A DNA stretch of 64,000 nt from DASYTH01 sp035942955 (GCF_035942955.1 NZ_DASZCQ010000010.1:16512-80511), one strand, 5' to 3'; shown: positions 16,574 through 24,300, counted from the first letter of the stretch. Numbers and translations are program-made. The notes: generated by a model from the sequence alone, not told the origin.

Positions 16574-16798
16574 GCGATCGAACCGCGCCGACCTCGCCGC
16601 GTCCATGAACGCTTCCCATCCCACGCTGTCGAAGACCAGCGCCGGACCGGTCGACTTGCCGTCCCGGACACCGGCAAGTCCCGGCACACCAAGGTTCACC
16701 TCGACGCAGTTGCCCCCGTTGGGGCCGCACGACGCGGCCGCCCGCCAGGCACCGCGGGGGAAGGCGGCAACGCTCGCGATCCGCTCGCAGCTGTCCAT
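16568..16798 (-). CDS. DUF397 domain protein, partner of the XRE regulator
   Basis: A 76-residue protein with the DUF397 pattern: WRAAASCGPNGGNCVEVNLG followed by GVRDGKSTGPALVFDSVGWEAFM. DUF397 proteins pair with DUF5753-type XRE regulators and are thought to modulate them. Start ATG has a GGGGG ribosome site. An 8+8 bp inverted repeat lies 35 bp upstream, suggesting control by the partner. The reading frame ends within a 7-bp tandem repeat. Confidence 0.88.
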   Translation of the reverse strand: MDSCERIASVAAFPRGAWRAAASCGPNGGNCVEVNLGVPGLAGVRDGKSTGPALVFDSVGWEAFMDAARSARFDRA

Positions 16799-16832
16799 CG
16801 TGCACCCCCGCAACCCCAGTGCTCGACAACAA

Positions 16833-16857
16833 GAATAATCTTGCCCTACGATTATTC
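16833..16857. promoter_or_regulatory. AT-rich inverted repeat, putative operator for the XRE/DUF397 pair
   Basis: GAATAATC (16833-16840) and GATTATTC (16850-16857) form perfect 8-bp arms around 9 nt, in a genome where such AT-rich runs are rare. A further GAATAATC copy lies at 16519-16526, upstream of the XRE gene. Binding by the XRE protein is inferred. Confidence 0.5.
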
Positions 16858-17010
16858 CCGGTGCAAGCGACGAGGAGGCGCGACGACCGTGCCGGCCGAC
16901 GTGGGGGCCCGTAGCCTGAAAACGCTGCTCACAGCGCCCCGACCGGCGCACCGTGGATGGCGGCGTGGTCGACGCTCCACCGCTGACGGACTATTCCCGC
17001 CGAGGCGGCG

Positions 17011-17238
17011 ATGACCGTGAACAATTTGTGGCTCCCCGCCTCGGCATGCTCCCATCCCAGGGACGCCCTGCTCGGCGAGCTCGACGCGCCCAAGCTGTCC
17101 ATCCTGTGCCGCCAATGCGGCGCCGCCTGGAACCAGGACACCATCCCCGGCAGCGTCATCGACACCCTGCAGGAGCTCCTCGACCAAGGCCGCTTCCGCC
17201 CCCGCCAACCCCCACCCCTCCCCGAAGCCAAGCCCTGA
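17011..17238 (+). CDS. Small hypothetical protein with Cys/His cluster
   Basis: A 75-residue protein containing CSHP near residue 13 and CRQCG near residue 33, a possible zinc-ribbon, followed by an acidic helix SVIDTLQELLDQG and a proline-rich tail. GAGG lies about 10 nt upstream of the ATG. It stands alone between the DUF397 region and the tRNA gene. No family is recognised. It could be a small zinc-binding regulator, but a non-coding interpretation cannot be excluded. Confidence 0.5.
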   Translation: MTVNNLWLPASACSHPRDALLGELDAPKLSILCRQCGAAWNQDTIPGSVIDTLQELLDQGRFRPRQPPPLPEAKP

Positions 17239-17267
17239 CCAACAGGCCCGCCCACGGACCTCGAGCG

Positions 17268-17354
17268 CGGAGGCGGAGGGATTTGAACCCCCGGACCCGG
17301 TGAAGGGTCTCCTGTTTTCAAGACAGGTGCAATCGGCCGCTCTGCCACGCCTCC
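17268..17354 (-). tRNA. tRNA-Ser (anticodon UGA)
   Basis: An 87-nt class II tRNA on the minus strand. The acceptor stem pairs GGAGGCG with CGCCTCC, the anticodon arm reads CTGTCTTGAAAACAG with anticodon TGA, a long variable arm (serine type) follows, and the T-arm contains GGTTCAAATCC. The CCA end is not encoded. Confidence 0.95.
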
Positions 17355-17361
17355 TGGGGGG

Positions 17362-17853
17362 TCAAGGGTAGCGGGGTGGGGTGGGGAGCTCGTCGAGGTG
17401 TTTGAGGACGCGTTCGAACATGGTGGCGAGGATGGCCTGCTCCTCGCCGGAGAGTAGGTCGATGAGGTGCTCGCGGACGCCGGCCACGTGGGTGGGGGCG
17501 GCGGCGCGGAGGCGGGCCATGCCCTTCTCGGTGAGCTCGGCCATGACCCCGCGGGCGTCGTCGAGGCATTCGACGCGGCGGACAAGGCCGGCCTTCTCCA
17601 TGCGGGAGATCTGGTGGGACAGGCGGCTCTTGGACGACGCGACGCGGCCGGCCAACTGGCTCATCCGCATCCGCCGACCGTCCCGCTCGGACAGCTGGAC
17701 CAGGACCTCGTAGTCGGCGATGGTCATCCCGTGCGCCTCCTGCAGCTCGCGATGCAGCTGCTGGCGCATCAGCTCGGTACCCATGATGTAGGCGCGCCAC
17801 GCCCGCATCTCGCCGGGTGTGAGCCACCGGGGCTCGGATCCTGCGGAGGTCAC
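17362..17853 (-). CDS. MarR-family transcriptional regulator
   Basis: A 163-residue regulator with the MarR winged helix: ADYEVLVQLSERDGRRMRMSQLA (recognition region SSKSRLSHQISRMEKAGLV) and the wing DDARGVMAELTEKG. The flanking helices form the dimer interface. Ligand and targets are unknown; no transporter is adjacent. A TAGCCT -10 element lies 6 nt before the GTG start, so the gene may be leaderless, and a 10-bp palindrome overlaps the expected transcription start, consistent with self-repression. Confidence 0.9.
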   Translation of the reverse strand: MTSAGSEPRWLTPGEMRAWRAYIMGTELMRQQLHRELQEAHGMTIADYEVLVQLSERDGRRMRMSQLAGRVASSKSRLSHQISRMEKAGLVRRVECLDDARGVMAELTEKGMARLRAAAPTHVAGVREHLIDLLSGEEQAILATMFERVLKHLDELPTPPRYP

Positions 17854-17865
17854 GTGACAAGGCTA
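17849..17865 (-). promoter_or_regulatory. MarR promoter with overlapping palindrome
   Basis: On the minus strand TAGCCT (17865-17860) ends 6 nt before the GTG start. The palindrome GTCACGTGAC (17849-17858) overlaps the start codon and presumed +1, a position where a bound regulator would block initiation. Confidence 0.45.
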
Positions 17866-18362
17866 TGCGTTCACCCACAGGTTTCTCCCAGATACCCGAC
17901 CGGGGGCCGGCGCGGCGAGCACATTGGAATGTCCGCTTCGGACGGTGTCCGTGGATTTCACCAGTTCAGGACGGTCGTGCGGCTTGTCCTGACCGGGATC
18001 GAGGAGCATATTTGAACCGAGGCAGGCCCGATGCGAGCAGGGCGCGCCAGCCCGGACCGTCCCGTCGCACCGGCCGCGTCGAGAGAGGGTCAGGTGATGC
18101 CGTGGCAGGACCCACTTCAGACAACGCTGTGCCGTGGTGGCCGACCGGTGGCCGCAACCCCGCGGCTGAGCCGACAGCATCGGCCCAGTCGCGATTGTGA
18201 GCGGCAGGCAACCGGGTATCCGGGTGCACGTGTGCGTAGTGAACGCACATCTCGTGCGCGTCGACGATGTTGAACCCGCTTCGGGCGGCGTCTCGGACGT
18301 GCCCGGTGGGTGTCCACGCCAGCCCGGTGCGACCGGTTGGCCACCGCGAGAGTGTCACAGGA
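17866..18362. other. About 500 bp without a convincing gene
   Basis: Short open frames here show no family similarity or ribosome binding sites. One hairpin is visible, TCAGGAC (17966-17972) with GTCCTGA (17986-17992). A strong terminator closes the region on the right, suggesting that something is transcribed rightwards through it. Confidence 0.4.
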
Positions 18363-18406
18363 CCTGGGTGCGTGTGCCTACGGCGGCACCGCACCCAGGC
18401 TCTTTT
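18363..18406 (+). terminator. Rho-independent terminator upstream of the zinc metallopeptidase gene
   Basis: CCTGGGTGCG (18363-18372) pairs with CGCACCCAGG (18390-18399), extended inside by GTGCC/GGCAC after a one-base bulge, giving a 15-bp stem with a 6-nt loop followed by TCTTTT. It reads rightwards, but no recognised rightward gene precedes it. Confidence 0.75.
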
Positions 18407-18412
18407 CTGCCC

Positions 18413-18418
18413 TAAGGT
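18413..18418 (+). promoter_or_regulatory. -10 element, probable leaderless promoter of the metallopeptidase gene
   Basis: TAAGGT ends 7 nt before the GTG at 18426 and lies just after the terminator T-run, so the gene starts its own transcript. Confidence 0.45.
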
Positions 18419-18425
18419 TTGACCC

Positions 18426-19340
18426 GTGGAGTTCGATGAAGACGTATCGCTGGATACCTCACAGGTACAGGACCAGCGCGGGGCCGGCGGCGGCCTCGGC
18501 GGTCGGGTCGCGATCGGCGGCGGCGGGCTGAGCATCGTCGGCCTGATCATCTACTTCGTGCTGTCCCAGCTCGGCGGCGTCGGCGGCGGCGTGCCGCTGT
18601 CCACCGGGGACGTCGGCAACGGGGAGCAGGTCAACAACTCCGACCTGGCCAACGAGTGCCGCACCGGCAAGGACGCCAACACCAACCACGACTGCGCGAT
18701 CGTCGCGATCATCAACTCGATCCAGGCCTACTGGCAGGACGAGTTCGCCCGGTCGAACCTGACCTACAGGGAGGCGCAGACCAACTTCTTCACCGGCGGG
18801 GTGCGGACCGGGTGCGGCAGCGCGACGTCGGACGTCGGGCCGTTCTACTGCCCGGCCGATTCGGAGGTCTACATCGACCTGTCGTTCTTCCGGGAGCTGC
18901 AGACCAGGTTCGGCGCCCAGGGCGGCACGTTCGCCGAGGCCTACGTGCTGGCCCACGAGTACGGCCACCACGTGCAGAACCTGCTCGGCACCTCGAACCG
19001 GGTGCGCGAGGGCAGCGGGCCGACCTCCGACTCGGTTCGCCTTGAGCTGCAGGCCGACTGCTACGCGGGCGTGTGGGCCAATCACGCCACCACCACCCCG
19101 GTGAACAAGAGCGGCCGCCCGCTGATCAAGTCGATCAGCCAGGACGACATCACCCGCGCGCTGGACACCGCGTCCCGGATCGGCGACGACTACATCCAGC
19201 GCGAGCTGGGCGGCGGCCAGGTGGACCCGAGCCAGTTCACCCACGGCACCTCCGAGCAGCGCGAGAAGTGGTTCCGCACCGGGCTGGACAGCGGCGAACC
19301 CAACTCCTGCAACACGTTCGACACCAGCAACCTGGGCTAG
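18426..19340 (+). CDS. Neutral zinc metallopeptidase (YpfJ family)
   Basis: A 304-residue membrane-anchored zinc protease-like protein. A glycine-rich N-terminus leads into one membrane helix (about 34-50); the extracytoplasmic part has the conserved CAIVAIINSIQAYW segment, YCPADSEVYIDLSFF, the zinc motif HEYGHH (177-182) and the third ligand region ELQADCYAGVW (207-217). Two cysteine pairs suggest disulfides. Its physiological substrate is unknown. The TAG stop (19338-19340) is part of the CTAG target of the IS element that follows, so the IS entered exactly at the end of this gene. Confidence 0.92.
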   Translation: MEFDEDVSLDTSQVQDQRGAGGGLGGRVAIGGGGLSIVGLIIYFVLSQLGGVGGGVPLSTGDVGNGEQVNNSDLANECRTGKDANTNHDCAIVAIINSIQAYWQDEFARSNLTYREAQTNFFTGGVRTGCGSATSDVGPFYCPADSEVYIDLSFFRELQTRFGAQGGTFAEAYVLAHEYGHHVQNLLGTSNRVREGSGPTSDSVRLELQADCYAGVWANHATTTPVNKSGRPLIKSISQDDITRALDTASRIGDDYIQRELGGGQVDPSQFTHGTSEQREKWFRTGLDSGEPNSCNTFDTSNLG

Positions 19341-19349
19341 GGAGCGTCC

Positions 19350-19868
19350 TCAAAGCCAGATGGTGAGGGTGGCCAGGTCGATCATGGCTTGGTAGGACAG
19401 GGCTGTCTTGTCGTATCGGGTGGCGATCGCACGGAATTGTTTGAGGCGTTGGAAGCAGCGTTCGACGATGTTGCGGCGGCGGTATGCGGTCTTGTCGAAG
19501 GCGGGTGGCCTGCCGCCCTTGGAGCCGCGCCGGGCGCGGTTGGCGCGTTGGTCGCGGCGTTCGGGGATAGTCGCTGGGATGTGACGTCTGCGCAGGTAGG
19601 TGCGGATCGCTTTGCTGGAGTAGCCCTTGTCCGCCAGCACCCGGTCCGGACGAGTGCCAGGTCGGCCCGGACCGGATCGCTCGAACCGGACACCGGCCAG
19701 GACCTGCGCGAAGCGGGTGCAGTCGTTGACGTTCCCGCCGGTCAACACCACCGACAACGGCCGACCGTGACCGTCGCAGGCGAGATGGATCTTGGTAGTG
19801 GGTCCGCCACGCGACCGACCGATAGCATGATCATCTGGCTCGGTCTGCCCGAACCAAGACCCGTTCAC
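19350..19868 (-). CDS. IS5-type transposase, C-terminal frame (orfB)
   Basis: A 172-residue frame with the second half of the DDE catalytic domain: FGQTEPDDHAIGRSRGGPTTK, then LADKGYSSKAI carrying the second catalytic Asp, and RRRNIVERCFQRLKQFRAIATRYDK carrying the catalytic Glu. It overlaps orfA by 38 bp in the +1 frame. A run of five G (minus strand, complement of 19868-19872) is the likely slippage site that joins both frames into one transposase of about 265 residues, as in other IS427-type elements. Confidence 0.9.
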   Translation of the reverse strand: MNGSWFGQTEPDDHAIGRSRGGPTTKIHLACDGHGRPLSVVLTGGNVNDCTRFAQVLAGVRFERSGPGRPGTRPDRVLADKGYSSKAIRTYLRRRHIPATIPERRDQRANRARRGSKGGRPPAFDKTAYRRRNIVERCFQRLKQFRAIATRYDKTALSYQAMIDLATLTIWL

Positions 19869-20229
19869 CCCCTGTGTACGGCCGGGACCGGTGAGCGCCC
19901 GCGGCGTGCTGGTGCGCGCGCACGATCGAGGAATCGACCGAGACCTCTCGATCGAGTTCGTCGATCGCTTCTGCGATCACCCGGACCTTGCGCACAAGCA
20001 TGGTGAGGGTGCCATTGCGCGACCAGCGCCAGAATCGGTTGTAGATCGTCTTCCACGGCCCATACCGTTCCGGCAGATCCCGCCAGGCGATCCCGGTCTT
20101 GGCCTTGTAGAGCATCCCGTTGATCACCCGACGGTCACCCACCCGAGGACGCCCCTTCGCACCTGAGAGCGGCAACAATGGCTCGATCACAGCCCACTGC
20201 TCATCGGTTAACTCATGCCTGCGCACCAC
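19831..20229 (-). CDS. IS5-type transposase, N-terminal frame (orfA)
   Basis: A 132-residue frame starting RRHELTDEQWAVIEPLLP, the typical DUF4096-like DNA-binding opening of IS5 transposases, followed by GKTGIAWRDLP-type motif (KAKTGIAWRDLPERYGPW) and the first catalytic Asp in VSVDSSIVRAHQH. The last residues after the G-run are frame-shifted relative to orfB and are probably replaced when the ribosome shifts frame. Confidence 0.9.
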   Translation of the reverse strand: MVRRHELTDEQWAVIEPLLPLSGAKGRPRVGDRRVINGMLYKAKTGIAWRDLPERYGPWKTIYNRFWRWSRNGTLTMLVRKVRVIAEAIDELDREVSVDSSIVRAHQHAAGAHRSRPYTGGERVLVRADRAR

Positions 20230-20290
20230 GACACAAGATCAAACCAGGTCACACTCACCGACTTTGAGGACGCTCCCTAGGGCGCACGAA

Positions 20291-20333
20291 CCGAAACGCC
20301 CTCCGCACGGTGTCCGTGCGGAGGGCGTTTCGG
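20291..20333. terminator. Long perfect hairpin between convergent genes, bidirectional terminator
   Basis: Twenty-base arms (20291-20310 and 20314-20333) pair perfectly around TGT; the stem starts CCGAAACGCC. The outer AAA/TTT pairs act as short A/T tails on either strand. It ends 8 bp from the M28 peptidase stop, and before the IS insertion it would have served the metallopeptidase gene as well. Confidence 0.8.
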
Positions 20334-20341
20334 TCAGCGGG

Positions 20342-21943
20342 CTACTCGGCGACCACGTGATCGCAGAAGGCGTGCGGCGCGTGGGCCGCGGTGGCCGTCG
20401 CGTCCGCGCTCATGGTCCGCATCAGCGAGGTGAAGCGGGCCTTCGAGGCGTTGGCCTTGGACTTGGCCACGGTCGCGGCCGAGGCGTCCGGCGGGATCCC
20501 GTTGACGTCCTCGGTGCTGATCCCGTAGGACGCGGCCACCCACGCCATGGCGTCGGCGTTGCGGTCGAGGGCGACCCGGTCGAGGTTGCCCAGGTTGTCA
20601 CACGCGGCGTGGTAGCACGGGTCGTACGCGACGTTGGCCGCGCCGCCCCACTTGTCGGCCTGGGCAGGCGTCTTGATGCCCTCGGCGCCGGTGAACAGGC
20701 CGCCGGCCGGGATGCCAACGGCGATGAACCTGCCGTAGTCCGAGCGGCCGGTGAAGTCCGTGCCCTCGGTCGGAATGCCTGCCGCGTCGAGGAACTCGAC
20801 GAACGCGCTCTCGATCTGCGCCGAGCCGAACGGGCCGGGGCCGGCGCCGACGCCGTCGGAGTTGTCGCCGTCGTAGACGAAGTACGCCGCGTTCGGCGAG
20901 GCGATCATGTCGAAGTTGAGGTACAGCGCGATGTTGAGCTGCTCCTCGAAGTCCAGCGAGTCGACGTAGAAGTTGGAGCCGATCAAGCCCAGCTCCTCCG
21001 CGCCCCACCAGGCGAACCGCAGCGCGTTGTTGACCCGCGGCGAGCTGCCCAGCTGCAGCGCGGTCTCCAGCAGCGCCGCGCTGCCCGAGCCGTTGTCGTT
21101 GATCCCGCCGCCTGCGGTGACGCTGTCCAGGTGCGCGCCAGCCATCACGACGTTGTCGTGCCGCCCGGTCTGCGTCTCGGCGATCACGTTGTACGTGGTG
21201 CGGGGTTCGGTGGTGCCGCGCAGCTCCAGCGTGGTGGCCGCGCCGTTCCGGGTGGCAAGCGCCTCGCCGTCGGCGAGCGTGATGCCGCCGGTCGGGATGC
21301 GCACGGCCGCCGGGTCGCCGAGCGTTCCGGCCAGCGCGCCCGGCACGTTGTTGTAGATGACCGCGCCGACCGCGCCCGCGTCGGCGGCCAGCTGCGACTT
21401 CAGCAGGAATGTGCAGCCGCCCCGCTTGATCAGCGCGATCTTGCCGGTGACGTCGACGCCGGTGTAGTCGGACGCCTCGCAGCCCGGCGTGTCGTCGACC
21501 GGGACCACGGCGAGCGGCGCGGTGATGCCGCCGGTCGGCGTCGACGGGCTGTAGGTCATCCGGCTGATCGGCACGGCGGTGCCGGCGACGCTCAGCGACT
21601 GGGCGAGCGTCTGGTCGAAGGTGAACGGAAACTCCTGGCGGGTCACCACGAACCCGGCGGCCTCCAGCTTGCCGGCGACGTACTCGGCCGACTCGACGTG
21701 CCCGTTGGTCCCCGCGGCCCGGTTGCCCCCGTTGCGGTCCGTGAAGCGCTGCAGCGCGATGAGGTGACGGTTGATCGCGCTGACGGTCACTTTGCGCACC
21801 AGGTTCCGGGCGAGGGCCGGCCCGTCCGGAAGATCCGTTGCGGCTTGCGGCGCGGGTGACGCGGGAGTCGAGGTGAACGCGAGACCGGCGGCGACCGCGG
21901 CCAAGGCGACGACCGTTCTCCGCGTTGTACTGGCGGACGGCAT
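20342..21943 (-). CDS. Secreted M28-family aminopeptidase with PA domain
   Basis: A 533-residue exported zinc aminopeptidase. The N-terminus has RRT followed by a hydrophobic stretch and AxA-type cleavage region near residue 30. Residues about 150-260 form a protease-associated insert (GKIALIKRGGCTFLLKSQLA, GAVGAVIYNN). Zinc ligands are seen in AGAHLDSV, NDNGSGSA, WWGAEELGLIGS (catalytic Glu), LNFDMIASPN and PCYHAACD. The layout matches the Streptomyces griseus-type aminopeptidase with an added PA domain. ATG at 21943 is chosen because AAGGGGAAC precedes it and the signal peptide starts there. Confidence 0.93.
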   Translation of the reverse strand: MPSASTTRRTVVALAAVAAGLAFTSTPASPAPQAATDLPDGPALARNLVRKVTVSAINRHLIALQRFTDRNGGNRAAGTNGHVESAEYVAGKLEAAGFVVTRQEFPFTFDQTLAQSLSVAGTAVPISRMTYSPSTPTGGITAPLAVVPVDDTPGCEASDYTGVDVTGKIALIKRGGCTFLLKSQLAADAGAVGAVIYNNVPGALAGTLGDPAAVRIPTGGITLADGEALATRNGAATTLELRGTTEPRTTYNVIAETQTGRHDNVVMAGAHLDSVTAGGGINDNGSGSAALLETALQLGSSPRVNNALRFAWWGAEELGLIGSNFYVDSLDFEEQLNIALYLNFDMIASPNAAYFVYDGDNSDGVGAGPGPFGSAQIESAFVEFLDAAGIPTEGTDFTGRSDYGRFIAVGIPAGGLFTGAEGIKTPAQADKWGGAANVAYDPCYHAACDNLGNLDRVALDRNADAMAWVAASYGISTEDVNGIPPDASAATVAKSKANASKARFTSLMRTMSADATATAAHAPHAFCDHVVAE

Positions 21944-22095
21944 GTAGTTCCCCTTACCTGACGGGATGGACGCCGGGCGCCGACCGCCCCGATCTCGATC
22001 GTCACAATCCGGCGAAGACACCCTTACCGGATGGTCGCACCTGGTCAATACCCCCGTTCGTACTGTTATCCGGATTCGGCCGTCCGGACCCTCGC

Positions 22096-22101
22096 TAGGG
22101 T
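22096..22101 (+). promoter_or_regulatory. -10 element, probable leaderless promoter of the quinone oxidoreductase gene
   Basis: TAGGGT ends 6 nt before the ATG at 22108, with no ribosome binding site in between. Confidence 0.45.
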
Positions 22102-22107
22102 CGTGCC

Positions 22108-23088
22108 ATGCACGCGATCACGATGCGCGAACCCGGTGGTCCGGACGTCCTCGAGTGGTCCGAGCACGACGAGCCTGAGCCGGGTCCCGGCCAGGTGCTC
22201 ATCGACGTCGCGGCCAGCGCAGTGAACCGGGCAGACCTGTTGCAGCGCAAGGGCGTCTACCCGCCACCGCCCGGCGCGAGCGACGTCATCGGGCTGGAGT
22301 GCTCCGGCACGGTCGCCGCGCTCGGCGAGGGCGTGACCGGCTGGGAGGTGGGTGAGCCGGTGTGCGCGCTGCTCGCCGGGGGCGGGTACGCCGAGCGGGT
22401 CGCGGCGCCAGCGGCGCAGCTCATGCCGGTGCCGTCCGGGGTGGACCTGGTGACCGCGGCGAGCCTGCCGGAGGTGGCCTGCACGGTCTGGTCGAACGTG
22501 GTGATGACCGCTCGGCTGTCGGTCGGCGAGGTGCTGCTGGTGCACGGCGGCGCCGGCGGGGTCGGCACGCACGCCATCCAGGTGGGCAAGGCGGTGGGCG
22601 CCATGGTGGCGGTGACCGCGGGCTCCGGCGACCGGCTGGCCCGGTGCGCCGAGCTGGGCGCCGACGTGCTGGTGAACTACCGGGAGCAGGACTTCGTGGC
22701 CGAGGTGCGGGCGGCGACCGGCGACCGCGGCGCCGATGTCGTGCTGGACAACATGGGCGCGGCCTACCTCGACCGCAACCTCGCGGTGCTGGCCAGGCAC
22801 GGCCGGCTGGTGGTGATCGGGATGCAGGGCGGCGGCAAGGGCGAGCTCGATCTGCGCGCGATGCTCGGCAAGTGCGCCAGCGTGACCGCGACCGGGCTGC
22901 GCTACCGGCCGGTGGCGGAGAAGGGCGTGATCGTCGCCGAGGTCGTTGAGCACCTCTGGCCGCTGATCGAGACCGGCGAGGTGCGGCCGGTCGTGCACGA
23001 GGTGCTGCCGATCCAGCAGGCCGCCGACGCGCACCGGCTGCTGGAGGAGGGCGCGCCGTTCGGCAAGGTGGTGCTCAAGGTCCGCTAG
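22108..23088 (+). CDS. NAD(P)H:quinone oxidoreductase, zinc-independent MDR family
   Basis: A 326-residue medium-chain dehydrogenase/reductase of the quinone oxidoreductase/TP53I3 group. Features are the N-terminal GroES-like domain (NRADLLQRKGVYPPPPGASDVIGLECSG), the NADP-binding motif VHGGAGGVGTHAIQVGKA near residue 147, and LVNYREQDF and RLVVIGMQGGGKGELDL later. No structural zinc cysteines are present. It corresponds in order and orientation to Rv3777 of M. tuberculosis. Its stop overlaps the convergent PLP-enzyme gene by 4 bp. Physiological substrate is unknown. Confidence 0.92.
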   Translation: MHAITMREPGGPDVLEWSEHDEPEPGPGQVLIDVAASAVNRADLLQRKGVYPPPPGASDVIGLECSGTVAALGEGVTGWEVGEPVCALLAGGGYAERVAAPAAQLMPVPSGVDLVTAASLPEVACTVWSNVVMTARLSVGEVLLVHGGAGGVGTHAIQVGKAVGAMVAVTAGSGDRLARCAELGADVLVNYREQDFVAEVRAATGDRGADVVLDNMGAAYLDRNLAVLARHGRLVVIGMQGGGKGELDLRAMLGKCASVTATGLRYRPVAEKGVIVAEVVEHLWPLIETGEVRPVVHEVLPIQQAADAHRLLEEGAPFGKVVLKVR

Positions 23089-24287
23089 GCGATCAGGTCG
23101 GCCACCGCGTCGACGAGCTGGTCGATCTCGGCCGCCGTGGTGTAGTGCGCCAGCCCGATCCGCACCGCGCCGCCGACCTCGGCCACCCCGAGCGCGGCGA
23201 ACACGCCGCTGCGGGTCTCGTCGGCGAACGCGCAGATGCCCCGGTCGGCCAGGTGCACGACGGCCTTGGCCGCCTTGACGTCGGCCACGGTGAACGCCAG
23301 CGCCGGGATCCGGCGCATGGCGTCGCCGATCACCGTCACGTCGGACAGCCCGCGCAGCTCGGTGACCAGCTTGGCGAGCAGCCCGGCCTGGTAGGCCTTG
23401 GCCGAGCTGATCGAGGTGTGCAGCCGCTGGCGCCGGGTGCCGGACGCGGCGTCGTCCAGGACGGCCAGGTAGTCGACGGACGCGACCAGCCCGGCGAGCA
23501 GCGGGTAGGCGTGCGGGCCAAGCTCGAGCCGGTCCGGGCCGCTGGTGTTGGGGTCCAGCGAGCAGGCCGGCAGCCGGTCGAGCAGGGCCGGGTCGGCGAA
23601 GGCCAGCGCGCCGACCGTGGGGCCGCCCCACGCGGTGGCGGACACGGCGATCACGTCCACGCCCAGCGCGGCGATGTCCAGCGGCACGAACGGCGCGGCC
23701 GAGGTGGCGTCCAGGACGACGAGCGCGCCGGCCGCGTGGGCCACCGAGGCGATCTTGTTGATGTCCGGCCGGGTGCCGACCGTGCCGGACGCGGCGGTGA
23801 CCGCGACCGCCTTGGTGCGGTGCGAAACCAGGCTTTCGTACTGCCACGCGGGCAGCTCGCAGGTCTCGATGTCGATCTCGGCCCAGCGCACCGTGGCGCC
23901 GGCCCGCTGCGCCGCGCGCAGCCACGGCGCGATGTTGGCCTGGTGGTCGAGCCGGGAGACGACCACCTCGTCGCCGATCAGCCAGTTGCCGCCGAGGGCC
24001 TCGGCGAGGCGCTGCAGCAGCACCGCGGCGTTGGGCCCGAGCACGATGCCGGCCGGGTCGGCGCCGACCAGGTCGGCGACCGCACGCCGGGCGGCGTCGA
24101 CGATCGCCTCGGCCCGCTGCGACGCCGGGAAGACCCCGCCGGGGCCGGAGACCGGGGCGCGCAGCGCGGTGGAGACGGCGGTGGCCACCTGCTCGGGGAC
24201 CTGCATGCCGGCGGGCGCGTCGAGGTGAATCCAGCCATCCCCCAGTGCGGGAAACAGTCCCCGGATCCGAGCGACGTCGAACGCCAT
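23085..24287 (-). CDS. Cysteine desulfurase-like PLP-fold protein lacking the usual lysine
   Basis: A 400-residue fold-type I protein of the SufS-like aminotransferase class V group. Family landmarks are FPALGDGWIHLDAPAG, the stacking histidine in SRLDHQANIAPW (H115) and the pyridine-nitrogen Asp in VVLDATSAAPF (D193). Where SufS-like enzymes have SGHKxxGP, this protein reads SATAWGGP (216-223), so the PLP-binding lysine is not at its normal place. The catalytic-loop cysteine is not evident either. It corresponds by position to Rv3778c. It may not be a desulfurase at all. A TACGGT element 7 nt before the ATG suggests a leaderless message. Confidence 0.88.
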   Translation of the reverse strand: MAFDVARIRGLFPALGDGWIHLDAPAGMQVPEQVATAVSTALRAPVSGPGGVFPASQRAEAIVDAARRAVADLVGADPAGIVLGPNAAVLLQRLAEALGGNWLIGDEVVVSRLDHQANIAPWLRAAQRAGATVRWAEIDIETCELPAWQYESLVSHRTKAVAVTAASGTVGTRPDINKIASVAHAAGALVVLDATSAAPFVPLDIAALGVDVIAVSATAWGGPTVGALAFADPALLDRLPACSLDPNTSGPDRLELGPHAYPLLAGLVASVDYLAVLDDAASGTRRQRLHTSISSAKAYQAGLLAKLVTELRGLSDVTVIGDAMRRIPALAFTVADVKAAKAVVHLADRGICAFADETRSGVFAALGVAEVGGAVRIGLAHYTTAAEIDQLVDAVADLIA

Positions 24288-24294
24288 GGACCAC

Positions 24295-24300
24295 ACCGTA
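24295..24300 (-). promoter_or_regulatory. -10 element, probable leaderless promoter of the PLP-fold gene
   Basis: On the minus strand TACGGT ends 7 nt before the ATG at 24287; no ribosome binding site intervenes. Confidence 0.4.

Larger units (their letters stand above)
19341..20276 (-). mobile_element. IS5-family insertion sequence (IS427-like), apparently complete
   Basis: A 936-bp element with perfect 15-bp terminal inverted repeats: GGAGCGTCCTCAAAG at 19341-19355 and its complement at 20262-20276. It is flanked by CTAG on both sides (19337-19340 and 20277-20280), the usual IS5-type target duplication. It carries two overlapping transposase frames on the minus strand. It separates the metallopeptidase gene from the long hairpin terminator at 20291, which was probably its original 3' terminator. 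The perfect ends and intact frames suggest recent insertion. Confidence 0.92.

Noticed and set aside
18197..18415. 72-codon open frame before the metallopeptidase
   Set aside because: It runs through the terminator hairpin, has no ribosome site and no similarity.
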